A DNA stretch of 64,000 nucleotides, from NCBI GenBank assembly GCA_963693085.1, contig OY856413.1:537744879-537808878 (forward strand), in the 5' to 3' direction. This stretch comes from Alisma plantago-aquatica. Lineage: Eukaryota > Streptophyta > Magnoliopsida > Alismatales > Alismataceae. Of the stretch, positions 57,880 to 64,000 are shown in pieces (position 1 is the stretch's first letter; each line of letters starts with the position of its first letter). Made by a program: the position numbers and the translations under genes. Under the pieces are notes generated by a model. It saw only the letters and a list, made by a program, of their open reading frames with translations. It was not told the origin of the DNA and did not search any database.

Positions 57880-59408
57880 AGAACATCATCTAAAGGTGGA
57901 GATCATCATTTAAGCATAAGAATATGAACTAACAAGCATATACAAAGAAATAAATGTGAAGAAAGTTATATAAATTGCCTCTAGAAAGAAGTTTAGATCC
58001 CAAACAGTAGGAAACTTGAGCAATATGGGTCGGTAGCTCCAAGCACAAGCTTCAAGCTCAAACAAGAATCACCTTCTTCTCAAGGATACAAACCCTAAGA
58101 TAGAGGAGCATGGAAAGAAGAGTTTTTGAGCTTTAGATGGAGTTCAACCATGAAGACTAGGGTTTCGACTTGGAGGAAGGTGTAAGGAAGAAGAACAGTA
58201 GGGAAAACATAGGAGAAGGGGAAGAAACCTACTGGTTTTGGTCAGAAATGCCAAAAGGTGACTTTACAAACCCTAGATGAGCTTAGATGAAACCCTAAAA
58301 GACCTTCTTGACCAATATGGCATCTTATTCTACCTTGGGACAGCTCATCCATAGAAAAATAGAGAAAGGACGAATTTATAAGTGGGATTGAGGTGATATG
58401 GATCAAATATTTTGGTCGGGAGGTAAGGAAGGAGTATATAAAGCTTTATGGTTAAGGAAGAAGCAAGGCATGAGGTGTCCAAGCTGTTATCCATGTATCC
58501 ATGTCTAAGGTTGTCCATGGTCATGCAAGACTTTATGGATAAGGAAGAAGAAAAGCATGAGGTTTCAAGTTACTTTCCATGTGTCCATGGCTAAGGGTTC
58601 CCACAGACATGGAAGCCTTTATAGACAAGCATGAGGTGTCCATTTAGCTTTCCATGTGTCTATAGCCTAGAGCTTCTACGACCATGCAAATAGTTGTTCC
58701 ACTTATCCTAGAGACTTCTTAGCCATCATTTGTCATTTCTCCAGGACCACCACCGACCTCTAAACAAAGAAACCACCCCATTGGTTGATAACACATAAAC
58801 ATAAGCTCGGCCATAAAGGGGGAAATCCCTAAAATGCCCTTGAAGAGAAACACATCCAAACCAAGGTACAACTAGATGCCCCATGGCCCAACAAGCTCAA
58901 TAATGATAATTAAACATCTAAGGATCACAATCCATGTGACAATTTGCAAAGAAAACCTCCCAATTGGGTAAATTACAAAAAAGTTATTAATGTGCATAAA
59001 AATTGCATAACTTGCACAAACAACATCCAAATTGAGCCAAACTAGAAACTTAAGTTTATCTCATGATTTCAAAACACCTCACAAGGTTATATTAAGGTTT
59101 AGAGTACTTAATTCTATTAATTAATCTTGTTCAACACAAGAACCAAGGTTTGAGGCCTTACACTTCTAGCACAAATTTATTTACCATTGTTCCACTTAAG
59201 TGGCGATATTGCATTTTAGATCCTGAAATAATCTTTCACTGATGTATTTGTGCATAAACCCTTACATTGGTACAATTATTGAACAAATGTTCACCAAACC
59301 ACTATAAATTCCACTAATTCATTAACAAGTACATAAAGTATAGAAATGAGAAGAAAACTTAGGGAAAAGAGCTACATGGAGATTACATTTAGAATTTAGT
59401 ATGTTACA

Positions 59409-59644
59409 CTAACAAGGTCTCTAAGAATGCAGAAGTGAACATGACCAATGTGGGGTTGATACATCCTCTTCTAAAAGGTTAGATACCATTGATTCTCTTA
59501 TTCTTAGTGTTAACCTTTCCTTTAGTGATAATTGGTGAACAGACTCTGGAGTAATTTCTCACATCTACTATAATTGTTCTACTTTTTCTACCTACTAGAC
59601 AAACAACAACTATGTTATTTCTAGAGGTGATGATGTGTGTCCAT
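59409..59644 (+). pseudogene. Copia gag-pol scrap with protease motif
   Basis: Translates with stops to a stretch ending W-stop-TDSGVISHIYYNCSTF (about 59533-59580), the copia protease pattern around the catalytic DSG. Bounded on the left by D's LTR and on the right by LTR I, i.e. it is older host sequence for both. Too short to place in a lineage. Confidence 0.55.
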
Positions 59645-62600
59645 TGTAAGACCCTTGACCTAGCTTAGTGCTTTCTTGTGCTTGCTTCACTTAATAAGAT
59701 GTTTAAAGCTTAACCTAATCTCCTGAGATGAATTAATAACATGTGACAATATTATGTTTTTGGTTTGGTCCTATTTGGTTGATATTTGAGCTATTTATGT
59801 TTGTTTTGGACCAAGTTGCAATTTTTCCATGTTCAGGTTTTACAATACAATATGTCACATGTAGGTTGTGCTTCTTGTGACTTATCATCATAAGAGAGAG
59901 AATGATGATATGGGGTGCCTTGTTGGGCCATGGATGATGATGTGGCAACATGAGAGTTGAGCTAGGGTTTGCATGGTTTTGTTTGAGTGTTTATGTCGAC
60001 CAAGATGTGTTCTGAGTGTAGCGACTGATGGGATTTGTTCCTTGGGTGTGATTTGACCAAAACACCTTGTTTTGTATGGTTTGCTTCAACCTAGATGCTT
60101 TTCTCTTGGATTTAGTCATTGGGTTTGAGTTGTGTTATAGTGTTTCAACCATTTGAGTTGAGTGGCATTGTGTAGTGGTTGCTACAATGCCCTCCCCTAT
60201 CTTTGCTTCGACCTAAGGGGTGTAGTGGACCATAATGGTCGCTACACTTCCTAGTTCTTATCACCACATGTTGCATGACTTGTGGGAGTGGTTGCATGGT
60301 CGATCCTTTGTGGGACAAGTGCCCTTGTGATGCTCTTATGTTTTGACACCTCATATCTTTACCTCCCTCCTACCTCATGTGTATATAAGCTCTGTCTTTC
60401 ACATGCAAGTAGTCCTTTTAGATCTCTTCCCTTCCTCTTTCTTGCTTGAGCTGACCTTGGAGCTTGGTGGACCTAGAGAGTGTTGAACTTGGTGCTTTGG
60501 TGGCCGATCATCTTTGCATGTGGTGATCTTGAGCTTGATCATCCTCTTTGTGATGATCTTTGGTGATTCTCTTCTTGGTAAGTGTCTCTATCACCATTAT
60601 CTCGTTTCTTTTGCACCTTACCTTCCTTATTCCTTCTTTATCTTGGTTGTGAGACCATGGTTCAACCAAGGTGGCTATCTTGAGGATCTTCACTTCACCA
60701 AGGTCAAAGATTATGGATTGACCATGGTGGTACCTAAGTGAGATGAAGATTCCTCCTTTTCTTCCTTCTTCTCTCTAGTTTGGCCTAGGGTTTTAGTTTT
60801 CTTCACCTTGAGCTATCCTTTGACCTTGGTATGTTCTTCTATTTTGAGGTGACCTTGTGGCCATGAATTTGATCCTCGTTGGAGCTTCTTTTCTCTTTCT
60901 TAGAGCTTGTGGCTTAGAAGATTGATGTTCTTCATAAGGCAGGTTATTTAACTTTCCTCTCTCCTATTATAGCACTATATTCTTGCTTGCATGTTGTTGT
61001 CCTCATTTCTAAAATGTGAACTAAAGATGCTAGATGATTTGATTATGATCTAGGGTTTATGATTTTGAAGGACTCTTACATGAATTACTCTTTCTCCTAA
61101 ACCCTAATTGTATGCACCCAATTTCTTATGTGATGGTGAGTTGATGCTCCCTGCATGCACCTTGATCTTTGGTTATATTACCATGTTATGTTCGGCCACT
61201 AGATGTTAGATGGAGTTTTTGTTCTCTTGTTCATGTTTTTAATGTTGGATTTTCTCTCTCTTAGCTTGGTTTTCCTTGGTGATCTTGATGGTGCTCGTTC
61301 TAGGGTTTTGATGATCATGTTTCATGAGATTTCCTTTCGGTGATGGTTGAGTTCTCGATGTTGAGTTTCTGTCTCGGTCGACATGCCCTCCTTGGTTTCT
61401 TAGGGTTTTCTTGACCATGTTGTGGTATCTACATGGGTTGATGTGGTGGGTTGCTACACGATTAACCCCTCTTGAGGATATTGCACATGATGGCCTTAGT
61501 TGTGGTCGAAGTGCATTGGTTGAGTCAAACAATACATGTTTGATGGTGATGTGTTGTGGGTGCTACAACTTCAACCCTATTCAATTTTGGTCAATGTATT
61601 TTGAGTTTGTATGATTGCAACACTTGCCTTAGTTGGTTGTTAGTCACATGTGGACCTCTTGCCGTCAAAACACCTGGGTTCAAATAGCAGGTCGCTACAC
61701 ATGTGCCATGTTGGTCACAACACATGTTTTGCTTTGGTTTTAAGGTTTCTACACCTACCTGGTCTATTCACAACATGTTCCTTGGTTTTGGAGGTCACTA
61801 CCTATGTGTTGCGGTCACAACAAGGAGCTGATCTAGTGGGGTCACTAAAAGGTGTCATCCATGGTTGTCTCTACATTTGCATGTGTGCTGACCGTTACAT
61901 GAAATTTCCTTGACGACCGATACATGTTGTTGTTTACATAATGATGTTTATAGGTTTTTGATAGAAATGCTAAACCTTAATGTATTCCAAGAAAATGGGA
62001 AATGGTTTACCTAGGATTAATGATTAGTGCGGAATTGGAAATACTGATTGGCTATACGAGAAACCATAACCCTAATGTTTTTAAGTGTATGATGTGCTTG
62101 TTGAGTTTGCTTGAAGTAATTAGCATGAGATGGTATTTTTGCTCTCCTACTCGTATAACTCTAACATTGTAGGAGGGATGAATAACATAGCTAGTGAATA
62201 CTATGGTGTAATTGATGTGACACAGCATGATGGTCATGAGCCTTGATGAGGCATGCTGACATAATGATGACGATGTATAGGAACTATGTGATTTGGGTCA
62301 TATGACCTGGAAGAGGCTTTGTGCCTAATGAGAGGTGATATCCTCCAGTGATATGATGGGGGATTGTATCCTCTAGTGATGCGATGATGTTGATGGCCTT
62401 GTATGGCAATAGTATCAAGTGAAGATGTGATAAGTTTATACTTCATATGTTTTATATCTTCTGGAGTTGTAACATACTCTTATCTTTGTAGAGTTTGTTT
62501 AGGGTTTGCATGTTGTAACTTGATTGATTCTAAAAGATACCCAACTGGCTTAACTAGTCAAGTGAAACCATAATCATGTAGTTTCCCTATGCCATATATC

Positions 62601-62659
62601 CATCTACAATGTTAGTACTTTCTGGATGGTGAAATGGGTTCTTAGTGTGTCCTCCAGAG
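59645..62659 (+). repeat. LTR I (chromovirus family H), truncated
   Basis: TGTAAGACCCTTGACC at 59645, TATA box TATATAAG at 60382-60389, AAGGCAGGTTATTTAAC landmark at 60935, AATCATGTAGTTTCCCTATG near 62571. Cut at 62659 by the next element. No gene on either strand. Confidence 0.75.
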
Positions 62660-64000
62660 TGCGCACACTAATCGATTGGATTCGACTAGATGTGCCCCAC
62701 GAGATTAGAACACACAGTGGATTTACTTTCAAAATTTATAAACCTAGACCAACACACCTACGCCTACTAAAACACTATCCCGCAAGTGAACGGGGTTGTG
62801 TTGTAGTATATGAGGGCGAAAAGTATAGGGTCAATCCATAGGGAGAAAAGGGGGAACTAGATCTAGGTTAGTTTTTTGCTAGGTTCCTACTATGGAGACT
62901 AGGGTTGAGGGTTTGAAGATTGTTTTGATTGTTAAACTAGGGTGAGCAAGAAAGTAATTAAAGGTAAGAATGCAATCTAAGTTAACCCTAGACTAGATTA
63001 AAGCTAATTAAGTAGGAAAAGACTAAGCTATGTATCAAAAGGCAATTTATGCTAAGGCATGCAAGAAGAACAAGAGAGTAATTAAAGAGCTAAACTAGCA
63101 ATAACAAAGGAAGAACAGGGAAAGAATATATCTAAGCAAGAAAAGAGCTAATTAAGCTAACACTAACTAAGCAAGATGGAAACTAGGGTTTTAAAGCAAT
63201 TAATGAAGATGTGGGTTGCTTAGGGGATACACTTATCACTCAAGTTGGGGGGTGACATATGAACATTATGATTCCATTTATATTATCCAAACCAAACAAC
63301 AAGTTAGAGTTTGATGAATTATCCTAAGCTACTAACTGGACATGGATATGCTAGGTTGTGTATAAGGTAACTAGTCCCTAACACTCCCTACTACCCTTGC
63401 GAGGCTCGATTGGGTTAGGGCTTAGGTGTAATTCAATTAGAGTCTAAAAAATCCTAGGTTTCTAGGTTATATGATCTTAGGATGATTAGGGACTGATATT
63501 AGTAAAGGGGGTGGAAGTGAGGTTTTAGGCCTCCCATCACCCACATTCTGACCTTGAGAAATCTTCATGCTAAACACACCAATTTCATCTAAACTAGATA
63601 CTTAGATCTATCAACCAGGGTTAGGATAATTGATTATGATGTAGGAAGATGGGTAGCTAGCTAGGGATCCAAGAATTAGACCTAGGAGAAAATCCCAAAC
63701 TTCACACATATAAGAAATTTCCATAAATTCCCAATTGATTTCAAGCACAAACAAACAAGCAATTCATGGAGAATGAGATATAAATAGAACATAATCATTA
63801 ACAAATGGAATTACAAAGTCTACATATCATTTCCCCCCAACATGGTATCAAAGTAACATTTTACACCCCAAATAGCCCACCCAAGGGGCCTAGCTACTCA
63901 TAACAATGCAAAGTATAAAAAGAGAAGAGAAAGAGGAAGCAATGGCAATGGAGATCAGTGTAGATGAGTGAATCCTCCTCTCCAGCTACTACAAGGTCGA
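62660..64000 (-). repeat. LTR of an Athila/Tat-type element, right end off window
   Basis: On the minus strand it ends CGATTAGTGTGCGCA at 62660, inside LTR I. The plus-strand text CCGCAAGTGAACGGGG, then GTAGTATA and GGTCAATCCATAGGGAG (62780-62845), parallels the end of the A1 LTR (7192-7262), giving a minus-strand Athila/Tat-type LTR. Its left flank is host sequence rather than a primer-binding site, so it is a 3' LTR or a solo LTR. Confidence 0.65.

Larger units (their letters stand above)
48998..59408 (-). repeat. 5' LTR of chromovirus D (family E), split by element S
   Basis: Minus strand, TGTAACATACTAAATTC at 59408 to ACCTCTTTACA at 48998. Parts 57885-59408 and 48998-50577 are separated by S; without S and one target copy the LTR is about 3.1 kb. 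A TATA-like TTTATATAC lies near 58440. Same family as B's 3' LTR (26657), in the opposite orientation. Bases 49000-50570 hold no gene. Confidence 0.85.

Noticed and set aside
63840..63858. TGGTATCAAAG, possible initiator-Met primer-binding site after a TG...CA LTR from 62660
   Set aside because: The surrounding sequence matches an Athila/Tat LTR on the minus strand, and the motif has mismatches to the usual site (TGGTATCAGAGC). I keep it as LTR interior, though it deserves a look if more sequence to the right is available.
1..64000. Ordinary host genes, tRNA or rRNA genes
   Set aside because: I looked on both strands for conserved non-transposon proteins and RNA genes and found none I could support; weak or short ones could be missed without a database search.

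Overview
This window is plant nuclear DNA, almost certainly pericentromeric or other repeat-rich sequence from a seed plant. I see no ordinary host gene. Nearly every base I could place belongs to LTR retrotransposons: Athila-like Ty3/gypsy, chromovirus (Tekay/Del-like) Ty3/gypsy, and Ty1/copia. They are nested in one another and mostly decayed. Primer-binding sites of the tRNA-Asp type (Athila) and initiator-Met type (chromovirus, copia) support a plant assignment. The species cannot be read from the sequence.

Layout. (1) 1-8790, minus strand: Athila-like element A1, with its 3' LTR running off the left edge. It keeps gag-protease and an accessory ORF but has no RT, RNase H or integrase. It sits in a chromovirus LTR fragment (8791-11763), which abuts an inverted fragment of the same LTR family (11764-13152). 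(2) 13153-13642 and 26168-26618, plus strand: chromovirus B (RT/integrase remnant), split by a full-length but stop-riddled Athila-like element A2 (13643-26167). (3) 26657-41757: very long chromovirus LTRs (B's 3' LTR, LTR F, LTR H) interrupting each other, with a minus-strand element C (4-kb LTR, 0.86-kb interior) inside H. (4) 41757-48994, minus: chromovirus D (gag, protease, RT), split by a 4.8-kb solo LTR with perfect target duplications. D's 5' LTR (48998-59408) is in turn split by (5) element S (50578-57879), a very young non-autonomous sirevirus-like copia element. (6) 59409-64000: a copia protease scrap, chromovirus LTR I, and a minus-strand Athila/Tat-type LTR running off the right edge.

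Most interesting signal. A1, A2 and S each carry arrays of short palindromic units in their LTRs, and a second array of the same unit inside the element. Each internal array is followed by a TATA box and then an accessory ORF of the plant 'putative transposon protein' type. The three units differ in sequence but keep the same symmetry, partly through matched substitutions in both half-sites. Spacing within a pair is nearly constant in each element. A chromovirus solo LTR (41943-46723) carries a fourth version. My reading is that unrelated retrotransposons share an 'array + TATA + accessory ORF' cassette that gives the accessory gene its own promoter, built like the LTR promoter. The arrays and TATA boxes are seen directly; promoter function and exchange between lineages are inference.
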